Notes under the pieces: generated by a model
Databases searched by the model: none
The model's input: only the letters and a program-made list of their open reading frames with translations
What the model was told of the DNA's origin: nothing
NCBI GenBank assembly: GCA_928212115.1
Contig: CAKMRJ010005523.1
Coordinates: forward strand, 107,270,357 to 107,334,356
Length of the DNA: 64,000 bases
Direction: 5' to 3'
DNA from: Lactuca virosa
Lineage: Eukaryota > Streptophyta > Magnoliopsida > Asterales > Asteraceae
Shown here: positions 46,852 to 58,701 of the stretch, in pieces
Layout: each line of letters starts with the position of its first letter
How positions within the stretch are numbered: position 1 is the stretch's first letter
Made by a program: the position numbers and the translations under genes

Positions 46852-48320
46852 CTAGACTTCGTCCTCGAAGTCTGCTGACCCAAATAAGTCTGGGTAGTGG
46901 TCTCGCATCTCATCCTTCGGTTCCCATGTCCATTCGGAGCCCCTTCGGTGCTGCCATTGCAACTTCACTAGCTTCACCTCCTTGTTCCGAAGAACCGTGG
47001 TCTTCCTATCTAGAATTGAAACAGACCTCTCAATGTAGTTCAGGCTCTCGTCCACCTGAATGTCGTCCACATAAATGACCGCGGCCTCGTCGGTGACACA
47101 CTTCCGAAGCTGTGACACATTGAAGGTGTTGTAAATCTGGCTAAGCTCGTCCGGCAGATCCAAGCGGTAAGCCACCTTGCCTACTCCGGGCGAAATCCCG
47201 AATGGGCCAATATATCGTGGCCCCAACTTGCCTCTCTTCCGAAACCTGATGACTCCCTTCCATGGCGACATCTTTAGTAACACGAAGTCCCCCACCTGGA
47301 ACTCAAGGTCTGATCGCCGCCGGTCAGCATAGCTTTTCTGACGGCTCTACGCGACTTGTAGCCTGTCACGCACCTGCTGAATCAACTCGGTCGTCTTGAG
47401 CACCACCTCGGTGCTCCCCATGACCTGGTGCCCTACCTCGCCCCAACAAACAGGGGTCCTACACCTCCGACCATACAACATCTCAAATGGTGGTCAGTCA
47501 ATGCTAGCACGATAACTATTATTGTATGAAAACTCTGCTCGCGGGAGGTATGTATCCCAACTCCCTCCAAAATCCAACACACATGCCTGAAGCATATCCT
47601 CAAGTGTCTGGATCGTCCTCTCACTCTGGCCATCTGTCTGGGGGTGGTATGTCGTGCTAAAATGCAACTGAGTGCCCAGTTCCTCGTGGAACTTCTTCCA
47701 GAATCTAGATGTAAATCGAACATCTTTGTCGGAGACTACCGACATTGACACCCCGTGTCTAGCCATCACCTCTCGCACATAAATATCCGCCAGATTCTCC
47801 GCGAATATACTCTCAGAGATCGGAATAAAGTGGGCACTCTTCGTCAACCTGTCCACAATCACCCATATGGCGTCCACACCCCTCGCTGTCCTCGGTAACT
47901 TCGTGATGAAGTCCATAGTGATATCTTCCCACTTCCACATGGGAATGGTAGCGGTTGAACCTTGCCATGCTGCCGCTGATGTTCGACCTTGACCTTCCTG
48001 CAGGTCGAGCACCGCTCCACGAACCAGGCGATCTCCCGCTTCATGCAGGGCCACCAATAACTCAATCTCAAATCCCTATACATTTTTGTAGCCCCCGGAT
48101 GTATAGAGAACTTGGACTTGTGTGCCTCCTCCAATATCTTCTGTCTCACTCCTCCAGTCACCGGTACCCACACTCGGCCACACTGTGTCAGAAGACCTCG
48201 GCTATCCCGAACAAACAAGGGATACTGACCCCGAATCCGCTCTATCTTCCAATTCTCTTTCTTCACACCCTCGACCTGAGCCTCCTTGATCATATCCAAC
48301 AATGGAGAGATCACCGTCAT
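46852..48320 (-). pseudogene. Outer gypsy integrase and chromodomain-like C-terminus
   Basis: Minus strand. 47859-48320 holds the integrase zinc-binding region (HKSKFSIHPGATKMYRDL, then CSTCRKVK). 47494-48057 holds the core (TMDFITKLPRTARGVDAIWV, SDKDVRFTSRFW, HPQTDGQSERTIQTLEDML), with catalytic residues in place. 46852-47295 holds the C-terminal region (GDFVLLKMSPWKGVIRF, GPRYIGPF) ending in a chromodomain-like module (VKLVKLQWQHRRGSEWTW, EPKDEM). The chromodomain would steer integration to heterochromatin. Frames change twice (near 47850-48057 and 47300-47490), so it is broken. Confidence 0.88.
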
Positions 48321-48322
48321 CC

Positions 48323-49450
48323 TTAAACAAACGTTCCCAATCGGGAACCCGCCATATTGCGGCTCAAATCATCGGCCACCACATTGGCCTTCCCTGCATG
48401 GTATAAGATCTCACAATCATAGTCCTTCAGCACATCCAACCACCTCCTCTGTTGTATGTTGAGGTTCTGCTGATCCATCAAATACTTCAAACTCTTATGA
48501 TCAGTATAGATAGTGCACTGTACTCCGTACAAGTAGTGCCTCCAAATCTTGAGGGCAAACATCATTGCCCCCAATTCCAGGTCGTGAGTGGGGTAATTCG
48601 CCTCGTGAGGCTTCAACTGCCTCGAGGCGTAAGCAATCACATGCCCTATCTGGATCAGTACCGCGCCTAACCCTGAGATCAATGCATCACAGTACACTAC
48701 CAAATCATTTAACCCCTCAAGTAGTATTAGAATCGGAGCCTCGCATAACCTCTATCTTAGGGTCTCAAAATCCAACTGCTGATCCGTGCCCCATCTAAAT
48801 GTCACATTCTTCTTGGTCAAGCGGGTCAAAGGCACAACAATCTTGGAGAAATCCTGGATGAATCTCCGATAATAGCCCGCTAAACCCAAGAAGCTTCGAA
48901 TCTCAGATGCGTTCTTCGGTATTTCCCACCGCATCACAACCTCAACCTTGGTCGGATCAACCGAAATACCCTCCTGGTTGATGATGTGCCCCAAAAATTG
49001 CACCTCACGCAGCCAAAAATCACACTTTGAGAACTTGGAATAAAGCCTTTTCGTACACTGTGTCTCCAATACCTCCCTCAGATGCTGCTCATGCTGCTCC
49101 TTGGTCATAGAATAGACCAGTATGTCATCGATAAACACGATCACTGACCGATCCAACATCGGTCTGCACACCCTGTTCATGAGATCCATGAACGCTGTTG
49201 GGGAATTGGTGAACCCGAATGGCATCACCACAAAATCATAGTGCCCATACCGAGTCCTGAAAGCTGTCTTCGGTATGTCCTCATCCCGAATCCTCATCTG
49301 ATGGTATCCCGACCGAATATCAATCTTGGAAAACCAAGACGCACCCTGCATATGATCGAACAAATCATCGATCCTCGGTAACGTATAACGGTTTTTCATC
49401 GTTAGTTTGTTCAGCTCTTGATAATCAATACACATCCTATGGGACCCGTC
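48323..49450 (-). pseudogene. Outer gypsy RT (from GSHRMCIDY) and RNase H
   Basis: Minus strand, starting right at the inner gypsy boundary. RT motifs: SHRMCIDYQELNKLTMKN, FSKIDIRSGYHQMRI, VMPFGFTNSPTAFMDLMN, and the active site VIVFIDDILVYS, which is intact. RNase H: VVYCDALISGLGAVL (D conserved), TDHKSLKYLM, KANVVADDLSRN. A break lies between 48703 and 48752. The missing N-terminal RT part is at 61187-61347, on the far side of the insert. Confidence 0.9.
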
Positions 49451-52113
49451 TGTCACACCCCCAAACCAGAACGGCGGAAACGTTCGGGGGCGGAGGACGT
49501 CATGTTCAGTATCATAACAATGCACAATAGTAAAACAAGCAACAACATCATCCATTGCATTAATAATATAGTTAATACAAATGTGTTCTGAATGTATTTG
49601 TAAGACACCAAAAATATATATATATATATATCAAAATAAAAGACGAGTCTTGAACATGCTCCGTCTTCTCAAAACCTGGTCCAGTGTACCTGTCTACTGG
49701 TGACCTGAGAATACAAGTTATTTTGAAAGCGTAGATCAGCATTTAAGCTCGTGAGTTCATAAGTATTTTAGTGTCAAATGTTTGTATAAGTTTGATGAAA
49801 GTGTTTGTAAGTGTTTGATGTATTTGTATAACTCCTAGAAAATCCTATATTTTCTACTTATAATGAAATGTAGCCTTCTACCAAGACCCGACTGTTATGT
49901 ATGTTTGTTCTTTTGTAAAAGTGAGTGTTTTTCCCAAGTATGACTATCATTACCAGAAAATAGTTTACATTACCGTTAATGTGAGAAGATCACTATATGA
50001 ATGTAATGGGAAAATGAAGATGTACAGTAGTATTGTATAAAGTAACTACCGATGTACTAACTACCTTAAACCAATTGTTTAATTAAGGTAATATGAGATG
50101 AGATTATAACCATACTTGATTGACTAGTAAAACACGACGATCAAAGACGTCGAAATGGTATGACATTCGTCAGCCGTAGACCTGCAGGTCCCACTGTAGC
50201 TAGCAGCAAGGTATAGGATGGTCAATCCCGTATAGATCTATACACAAATTCACGCTCTCCCTCCAGGAGACTCTGGTTACAAAACATGACACAACAGTAT
50301 ATTGCCATGTCATGAAGTAGTGGCTCACATTAATGTTATCTTTGTTATTGTATTTGTATAGTATGTTCCTTCTGTTCTAGTGAATAGTATGTTCCATCTG
50401 TTCTAGTGTATAGTATGTTCTTTCTGTTCTTGTTATAGTATGTTCTTTCTGTTCTTGTTATAGTATGTTTGAACTGACTCATGTATGAACTGACTCTTGT
50501 AAGTTTCATTTTTCTAGAAATAGTGAGTAGTAATCCTCTAAACTATACCTATTATAGTTTACTAGTACTGTTGTTTGAATGACTGATCATGTTTGTACAC
50601 CTTTGCTACCCAAAGGTATTGAACTGATTGGAAGAGCTTTTATATCTACATACATATACATAATATATAACTAAGATTTAAACGACACTCGGACAAACAA
50701 CCAATACCCTAAGTCCACAACCAAACAAGGAATAGGAAATAAAGCAAGGTATCAGTTCTAAGCCCTTTCAACCTTATTTATATAACTATATCTATATAGA
50801 CATGATTTTGACAATATATAAGTTTAAAAGAGTTTTGTAAAACGATAAAGAGTTTATCATATAAAAGAGTTTTAACCATTTGAATGGTTATTGATGACTT
50901 GATGTCAGTTTATAAAATGATTTGAAATAGTTTGCTTGATAACACAGTTTTGAAGTATAAGAAATCCTCTTGTTTGACAGTTATAAATCACATGTGATTG
51001 ATACTATAACTATATTGTTTTCTACTTGTATTCTCCCCCCCATAAAAGCATTTAAAATCATTAAAAGATAAGTTTAGGGGTATGAACTCACCTGCAATGA
51101 GTGATTCGAATGTAAGATCGATATAGGATGCTAAGTGTGCCAAGTGAAGTCTCGGGCACAAACGGATCCTATTAAGCATATAATGACACGTATATGTATA
51201 TAATTAGTGTTTATAACAACTAATCATGTATTGGAAACATCCCTATGAACTAGGAATCACTCAAAATGGAGTGTATCAATCACATATGATTGGTTTAAGG
51301 GAGTTCACAGCCACACCTTAAGTGTTTACGGCCAAAGGTGTGTTTACGGCCAAAGTACTTGATCTTAAGAAGGGTTTGTGGCCCTAACTTGCATCTATGA
51401 AGTGTTTGCGGTCCCATTTTTTGTCTTAGGAAGGGTTTACGGCCATACCATGATCTTATGAAGGGTTCACGACCACATGAAGGGTTCGCGGCCGTGAACT
51501 CTTGAAGACCATGAAAAATGTGATTGTTTCAAGGTTGTAATCAAGTGATCTTAATGTATAACAAGACGATAGAAGAGATACTCACACTTTGGAAGCTCTT
51601 AGGGTGTTTACGGCCCAAGAAACAAGTGTGTGTTCTTGGTGAAAAGATGAAGACTTGAAGATCTAAGCCAAAAAAGTTGAATTCATGGATGAAATCAAAG
51701 GGTTTCACAAGATCAAGAAGGATATCAAGAAACAATGGAAGAATCACTTACAAATTTGAAGAGAAATGGAAGTGTTCTTGATGATACTTGAGAGAGAAAT
51801 GAGTGTTCTTGACTTGAAGATGTGAGAAGTGAAGAAATAATGAAGGAAGTATATGATATAGGAAAGGGTTCACGGCTGCCAAGAGTTTACGGTCGTAAAC
51901 TCTAGTTTGCGGCCGTAAACTCCTTGCGATGGAGTTTCCGGCTTGAATGCAACACAATGAACTTTAGTTAACACATCCTATCATACAATCCTTGAATGTA
52001 CTAGGCTTAGAACACTCAAATAGACCCTTAACAATGCTAAAAGATAGCAGAAACAAGTTTGACTTTTGATTGAATTGATTAGCTTTACAAGATAGAAATT
52101 TTGGGTTGTCACA
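49451..52113 (-). repeat. 3' LTR of the inner gypsy, 2663 bp
   Basis: Contains a 25-26-bp tandem repeat TAGTATGTTCYWTCTGTTCT (50353-50470, about 4.5 units), a short TA tract (49613-49630), and GTTTACGGCC palindromes (51330-51500, 51885-51920). It ends beside the PPT. Confidence 0.95.
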
Positions 52114-52124
52114 TCATCCCCCTG
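52114..52124 (-). promoter_or_regulatory. Polypurine tract of the inner gypsy
   Basis: The minus strand reads AGGGGGATGA directly ahead of the 3' LTR. Confidence 0.85.
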
Positions 52125-52172
52125 TTAAAGGGAATTTTGTCCCGAAATTAGAGTTTAAGCAAATACAGATAA

Positions 52173-54559
52173 TTAAGGGAAAAGATGAGGATATTTCAGA
52201 TTCATTTGATCCTCCCGCTCCCAAGTGAATTCAGGTTCTCGCTTGGCATTCCAGCGAACCTTCACTATCGGGATACGACTTTGTTTTGTTTGCTTGACCT
52301 CGCGGTCCATGGTCTCTACTGGTTCTTCCACGAAATGTAAGTTCTCGTTTAGTTCAATCTCCTCAAGCGGAATCACAAGTCTCTCTTCAGATAGACACTT
52401 TTTAAGGTTCGAGACGTGGAATGTAGGGTGTACGTTGTTAAGTTCTTGAGGTAGTTTGAGTTTGTAAGCTACATGGCCGATTCTGGCGAGAATCTCGAAA
52501 GGCCCTACGTATCTTAGATTTATCTTCCCACGCTTTCCGAAGCGTATCAAGCCCTTCCAGGGTGAGACCTTCAATAAAACACGGTCACCAACCTGGAATT
52601 CCAAAGGTTTCCTTCTCTTGTCTGCGTAGCTTTTCTGTCGGTCTCTAGAGGCTTTCAATCGTTCACGAATCTGAACGATATTCTCTGTCGTTTCCCGAAT
52701 GATTTCTGGACGACTGGACCCGTGAGAGTGCTGTCAGGAACTCGTCATTTAGCTAACTGTGTATCACCCACTTCAGCCCAGCACAAAGGGGATCTGCACT
52801 TCTGGCCATAGAGGGCTTCAAATGGAGCTGCCTTTATGCTTGTGTGATAACTGTTATTTGAGGAGAACTCGACAAGGGGAAAATGAGTATCTCATGCCTT
52901 TCCAAAGTCTATCACACAGGCTCACATCATATCTTCCAAAGTTTGAATAGTCCTCTCACTTTGCCCATCGGTTTGCGGGTGATAGGTTGTACTTATGTCC
53001 AGCCTAGTTCCTAGGGAACTTTGTAGCGACTGCCAGAACCTTGAAGTGAATCTACTATCTCTATCGGAGATAATGGATAATGGAACACCATGCAGTCGTA
53101 CGATCTCCCTAATGTAGGTTCTCGTTAGTTTCCCCATCTTGTCAGTCTCTTTGATAGGCAGGAAGTGTGCGGACTTTGTTAACCTGTCTACGATCACCCA
53201 TATGGTATCGAGACCACCCGATGTCTTGGGCACCATGGTTATGAAGTCCATTGTGATCCGCTCCCACTTCCATTCCGGTATCTTCGGTTGTTGTAGTAAA
53301 CCTGAGGGTTTCTGGTATTCGACCTTAACCTTCGCGCAAGTAAGACACTTACTCACGAAGGTAGCAATCTCTGCTTTCATGTTAGGCCACCAGTATAACT
53401 TCTTGAAATCCAGATACATCTTATCTAAACCTGGGTGGACGAAATATCGAGTGCTGTGTGCTTCGGTCATGACCAAGTCTCTGAAACCACCGTGCCTCAG
53501 TGTCCAGATCCGATCCATGAGATATAAGGCTCCGCCACCCTTGACTTCCAAGTTTTTATCCATCCTTCTCAGGGATTCACCAGCCATATTTTCAGCTTTC
53601 AAGGCTTCTAGCCGAGCCTCCTTAATTTGTGTGGACAGATGCGAATGGATAGTCATAGTCAATGATTTGACTCTACGACCAGAGTATTCTTCCCGACTTA
53701 GGGCGTCAGCTACTACGTTGTCTTTGCCGGTATGATAACGAATTTCGCATTCGTAGTCACTGAGTAGCTCGACCCACCGTCGTTGTCTCATGTTGAGCTC
53801 CTTCTGGTCGAATATATGTTGGAGGCTTTTGTGGTCTGTAAAGATAGTATTTTTTGTACCATACAGGTAGTGTCTCCAGATCTTCAGAGCAAATACCACT
53901 GCTCCTAACTCAAGATCATGTGTGGTGTAGTTGACTTCGTGTGTCTTTAGCTGTCTTGAGGCATAGGCAATGACCTTTCCCCGTTGCATAAGAACACAGC
54001 CAAGCCCTTGGTTGGATGCATCACAATAAACCACGAAGTCTTCTATCCCTTCTGGGAGGGATAGTATCGGTGCGCTGCATAAGGCCCGCTTCAGCGTTTG
54101 GAACGCCTTCTCCTGTTTCTCTTCCCAGTCAAAGGTCACACCTTTCTGGGTCAATGTAGTAAGCGGTTTCGCGATTCTCGAGAAGTTCTGAATGAATCTG
54201 CGATAGTAGCCAACGAGGCCTAGAAATTGACGAATTTATGTAGGCGTCTTCGGTGCAGACCAGTTCTCAATGGCCTTTATTTTGGAAGGGTCCACGTGAA
54301 TTCCCTCTTCGCTAACCACGTAACCCAAGAATTCGACTCTTCGAATCCAAAATACGCATTTAGAGAACTTCGCGTAAAGCTTCTCCGATCGTAGTGTTTC
54401 TAAGACCTGACGTAGATGTTGACTATGCTCCTCCTTACTTCGAGAGTAGATAAGTATTTCATCGATGAATACAATGACGAACTGATCCAAGTAAGGACGG
54501 CACACCCTATTCATTAAGTCCATGAATACTGCGGGCGCATTGGTCAATCCGAATGGCAT
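52173..54559 (-). pseudogene. Inner gypsy RT C-terminus, RNase H, integrase, chromodomain-like tail
   Basis: Minus strand. 54236-54559: RT palm from MPFGLTNAPAVFMDLMN to the active site, which reads VIVFIDEILIYS. The family has DD, so the second Asp is Glu here. 52922-54154: RNase H (VVYCDASNQGLGCVL, TDHKSLQHIF, KDNVVADALSRE) then integrase (HPGLDKMYLDFKKLYWWPNM, CLTCAKVKV, TMDFITMVPKT, SDRDSRFTSRFW, HPQTDGQSERTIQTLEDM). 52173-52658: C-terminal part (GDRVLLKVSPWKGLIRFG) and chromodomain-like end (IVKVRWNAKREPEFTWERED). There are breaks near 54200, 52920 and 52700. Confidence 0.9.
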
Positions 54560-54750
54560 TTACTACAAATTCGTAGTGTCCATAACGAGTTCGGAAGGCT
54601 GTCTTAGGAACATCCTCCTCTAGCACTTGTAACCGGTGATACCCGGATCTCAGATCAATCTTTGAAAAGTAATTCTCCCCCTTGCAGTTGGTCGAACAAG
54701 TTGTCTATGCGAGGTAGAGGGTAACGATTCTTGATAGTAAGCTTGTTTAG

Positions 54751-56717
54751 TTATCTGTAGTCGATGCACATACGGAACGACCCGTATTTCTTCTTCACGA
54801 ACAAGACCAGCACTCCCCAGGGTGAGAAGCTTGGTATAATAAAGCCCTTGCTGAGCAGTTCGTTCAGTTGACCGGATAGTTCCTGCATCTCGGCTGGTGC
54901 TAGACGATAAGGCGATTTGGTTACTGGGGTAGCCACTGGAACTAAGTCGATTCTGAACTCGATTTGACGTTGTGGAGGTATTCCTGGTAGTTCTTCTGGA
55001 AAGATGTCGGGAAATTCACGTACTTCTGGGATGTTCTTTGTGTCTTTCGTCTCTTGGCTCATATCGACTACATGAGCAAGGAATGCATGGCATTCCTTTC
55101 GTAAGTACTTATGGGCTTGTATGCTCGAGATTATACGAAGGTTCGTGTCTGGTTTGTCGCCGTAGATAACTAGGGTCTCATTAGACGGTAGATTAAGACG
55201 AACGGCCTTTTCATAACACATGATGTCAGCACGATGAAGACTCAACCAATCCATGCTGATAATGACGTCGAAACTTTTAATTGAGACCGGCATGAGGTCG
55301 ATTGGGAATGAATGGCTATCTAGAGTTAGAGTACAACCTATGTATATACAACTAGTGCTCTCTGTTTTTCTATTAGCCATTTCTACAGTGAACGGTTCTT
55401 TTAGTGCACGTGGTTTTTGTTTAAGTAGGTGTGCAAATTTCTGGTTCACGAAACTCCTCTCCGCTCCACTATCAAACAGTATGCATGCATAAGAGTTATC
55501 GAGGAGAAACGTACCAGTGACCACTGTAGCGTCTGCTACCGCTTCCTCGTGGCCTATAGCCAAAAATCTTCCCACTTCGCCCGTGTTCCCTGCCTTCGGG
55601 CAGTTCCTTTTGAAGTGAACAACCTCGCCACAACCGTAGCAAGCCTGACCCACACCAACGCCAGGGACTTGGATGATTGGCCTAGCTGGAGCTTTGCAGA
55701 AACAGGCAGTGTGCCCCTTCCTGTTGCAGTTAGCGCACTGCATTTCTCGACAGGGTCCATTGTGGTGGAAGCTGCACTTGTTGCACTTGCGTAAGCTTCC
55801 CACATACTGCTTCATCGACGCAGTGGTAGTAGGTGCTATCGCGGCATGAAAAGCCACGACCTGCTGCTTTTTGGCAGAGTTCTGCGCCATGTTGTTCTTC
55901 ATCTTGTTGTCCCAAAACTTCCTCTTATTGTCAGCTGCTTTGGATGGTTCTGGGATGTCAAGGGTTGTTGTCGTTGTCGGGGTGCGGACTCCGTGATCGA
56001 TGAGCCGCTATGCCAGTCGCTTGACACTGTCGAAGGTAGTGGGGTTTGAAGCTAAGACATTCCCCTGGAATGGAGGCACCAGCCCCCACATGTACCTCTC
56101 GACCTTCTTTCCCTCAGTAGGGACCATTCCCGTACATAGAGTCACCAGATCGCTGAACCTGGCGGTGTAGAAAACTATGTCGGAGCCCTTCATGGTTAGG
56201 CTCCAAAGTTCTTGTTCAAGTTTCTGAACCTCGCCCCTCGGGCAGTATTCCTCAATCATGAGCTCTTTCAGAGCTTCCCAACCCATTGCATTTGCCACTA
56301 TCAATGTAAGTGACTTGACATGGCTATTCCACCATGTCAGGACTCTATCCGCGAAGGTGCAAGCAACAAATTTTACTTTGCTTCCTTCCGGACAGGAGTA
56401 GATCTCGAAGATCGACTCCGTCTTTTCGAACCATTGTGAGAGGGCAATGATTCCTCTAGTCCTGTTAAAGGTACTGGGTTTACAGTTGGTGAAGTCCTTA
56501 TACGAGCACTCTCTAGAGCGCACAGGAGCATCACTTGAGTGGAATGCACAGTTGTTCCACTCCCGCTAGTACCGGTGGTGTTGAATTAAGCTAGGGCTGC
56601 CGTAATAGCCGCATTCAGTGCAGCTTGGATAGCTGCTGGATTGTATTGTGGAGGAGGTAGTGGTGGTTGAGTAGGAGTTATTGGCGGATTGCGTCTCGCT
56701 GATCGACGTGGAGGCAT
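54751..56717 (-). pseudogene. Inner gypsy gag, protease and RT N-terminus
   Basis: Minus strand. A start ATG at 56717 opens MPPRRSARRNPPITPTQPPL, with an early stop near 56590. 56008-56523 is the retrotrans_gag domain (RGIIALSQWFEKTESIFEI, WWNSHVKSL, LKELMIEEYCPRGEVQKLEQ). 54751-55902 gives Cys-rich knuckles (CANCNRKGHTACFC, CYGCGEVVHFKRNC), then protease (ILFDSGAERSFVN), then RT start (FPDIFPEELPGIPPQRQIEF, SPYRLAPAEMQELSGQLNEL, RMCIDYR). Frame changes near 55905-56008 and 54750 break it. Confidence 0.88.
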
Positions 56718-57160
56718 TTTTCAACTATAAATTTATAAAGATGAAGATATTGGTAAGAATTCAATAGTGAGAATAATGAGAGTGATCCATGGACTAACTC
56801 ACCATAGCCCAACAAATAGATGAGAGTATGATTGTAATTAGGGATCTAACAATAGAAGGATGAAAATATTTGGATAAAGATTTCCCCAAAAGATGTGGTG
56901 CCTGTCAATAATATTGGCATTAAAGATGTAACAAGTTCGGGAAAAATGACCTTGAAGTAGGTCTTACATCAAACGATAAAGGGAAAATTTTGACAGCATA
57001 ACGACCTAGTGAAACAGTACCTGCAGTATAGGAATATTTACAGGGAAAGTGCTACTTAGAGAATAGATAAGAAGGCTATTCCTTAAACCCAAAAGAAGGA
57101 TGAGTAGAGCATCTCCTACTGGCGACGGGCACCCCTCGGATGAACCCTTAATTCGGCCAG

Positions 57161-57744
57161 CTAACGTTCCACATCAAGAAGGTGTCGTTCATACACTGTC
57201 TGGCGTGCTCGGAGCTCTATGACTTCAGCTCGGGTTACAACTAGTTCTTGCTGCAGACCCTCATTGTCTCTCATAGCTCTTCCATGAGCAACTTCAAGAT
57301 TGCGAATACGATCCGTATTGGCGTTTGTATCCGCATCGAGCCCCACAGTTTGTTAAATGGCTGTCATTCCTAGTTCAACAATGCGAGCCACTCGGCGAAC
57401 CAAGATGGGAAGGACTCTATCTGCAGATCCTCCCTCACTTAGGTTGTAGAACTCCGGTCTCCGTTGTAGGGTAAGGGTTGACCCTGTTCACGGCTCCACC
57501 TACCCAAGTTCTCAGCCCACAAAGGCGTCGGGCCTTGAAAAGCCGGACGAGGGTTAGGATTTGGGATTGGAGCCACCAGGGGTAGATCATTGAATTCTGG
57601 CTCGGAGTCAGAATCCTCTGGGAAGTTTTCTGCGAAGTCATCATCCAAAGGAATTTCATGATTCTCTTCTGGCTCTGCATCGAGCCATCCACTATTTCCT
57701 TGGTTGGGGAAGTACGGGTTGTCGGGGAGATGGAATCCAGCCAT
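57161..57744 (-). pseudogene. Inner gypsy extra ORF upstream of gag (coiled coil)
   Basis: The start ATG at 57744 (MAGFHLPDNPYFPNQGNSG) gives an acidic, Pro/Asn-rich start (DAEPEENHEIPLDDDFAENF). After a frame change near 57445 the text continues through RVLPILVRRVARIVELGMTA, a stop at about 57350, then a coiled coil (DRIRNLEVAHGRAMRDNEGL, VTRAEVIELRARQTVYE). About 190 codons in total. It lies between the PBS and gag and has no zinc knuckle. The function is unknown. It could be an N-terminal gag extension or an accessory protein. Confidence 0.6.
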
Positions 57745-57948
57745 GTTATCTACGCGAGAATAGGGGAAAAAGAAATAGTTAATAGACGTACTACTTAAGA
57801 TAATTATAGGATGATCCTTACCAGTTACTTCAATATTTGCGTAGTGCATACCAATCATATGTAACCAAAACAGAATAGGCCTTCTAATAAGTGACCCTAA
57901 CTCTAAGTCCACAACCAAACAAGGAACAAGAAGTAAAGCAAAGATCAC

Positions 57949-58445
57949 AGATTCTAAGTCTATGACACCTTAGTCACATATAACCTTAGCGTATCCACTC
58001 AGCAACTATTGACATACTAGTAAAGACCTTTTAGTTTGTTCATAAGTAATTATAGTAACACAAAATACTCCTATAGTATTTTAGGTTTATGCTATGTTCT
58101 AAAGTTTTCATTGTAGTAGTGTTGGTAAGTTTTTAGACTTGCTGCAACACCACAACTATTCCTAGGCACATGCTAATCACTTCTCGAAAAGATATAGTTG
58201 ATCAGGCTATATCACTCCCAGATCTGACTATATGTCCCCACGCCTACTTGTGCTGTCCAACAACCACAATACTTTTGTTTTGTTCTACTATGACACTGAT
58301 CCTAGTATGAATGCTTGTATGAATACTTTTACTAAAATATTTTATTATTTTAAAAGTATTAACTATTGGTCAGAGTGTTTTAATCCGATGTGTTTATAGT
58401 TGTATATCTTTTATGGGTTTATATACTCAATTCACTATAAACAAA
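57949..58445 (-). other. Inner gypsy leader between PBS and extra ORF
   Basis: AT-rich, non-coding on inspection. It contains a repeat of the phrase AAGTCCACAACCAAACAAGG (57906), which also occurs in the LTR (50711, 59783). Confidence 0.7.
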
Positions 58446-58457
58446 GCTCTGATACCA
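58446..58457 (-). promoter_or_regulatory. Primer-binding site of the inner gypsy
   Basis: The minus strand reads TGGTATCAGAGC, a perfect initiator Met-tRNA match, three bases from the LTR edge. Confidence 0.95.
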
Positions 58458-58460
58458 ATC

Positions 58461-58618
58461 TGTCACACCCCCAAACCAGAACGGCGGAAACGTTCGGGGG
58501 CGGAGGACGTCATGTTCAGTATCATAACAATGCACAATAGTAAAACAAGCAACAACATCATCCATTGCATTAATAATATAGTTAATACAAGTGTGTTCTG
58601 AATGTATTTGTAAGACAC

Positions 58619-58656
<38 letters not shown>

Positions 58657-58666
58657 TATATATATA

Positions 58667-58701
<35 letters not shown>

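Noticed and set aside
47955..48326. Plus-strand open frames opposite gypsy pol, also near 53139-53735 and 62298-62804
   Set aside because: They lie opposite minus-strand retrotransposon coding sequence and have no motif of their own.
50988..51179. 63-codon frame identical in both LTRs of the inner gypsy (also 60061-60252)
   Set aside because: It is repeated only because the LTRs are copies; no start context or domain.
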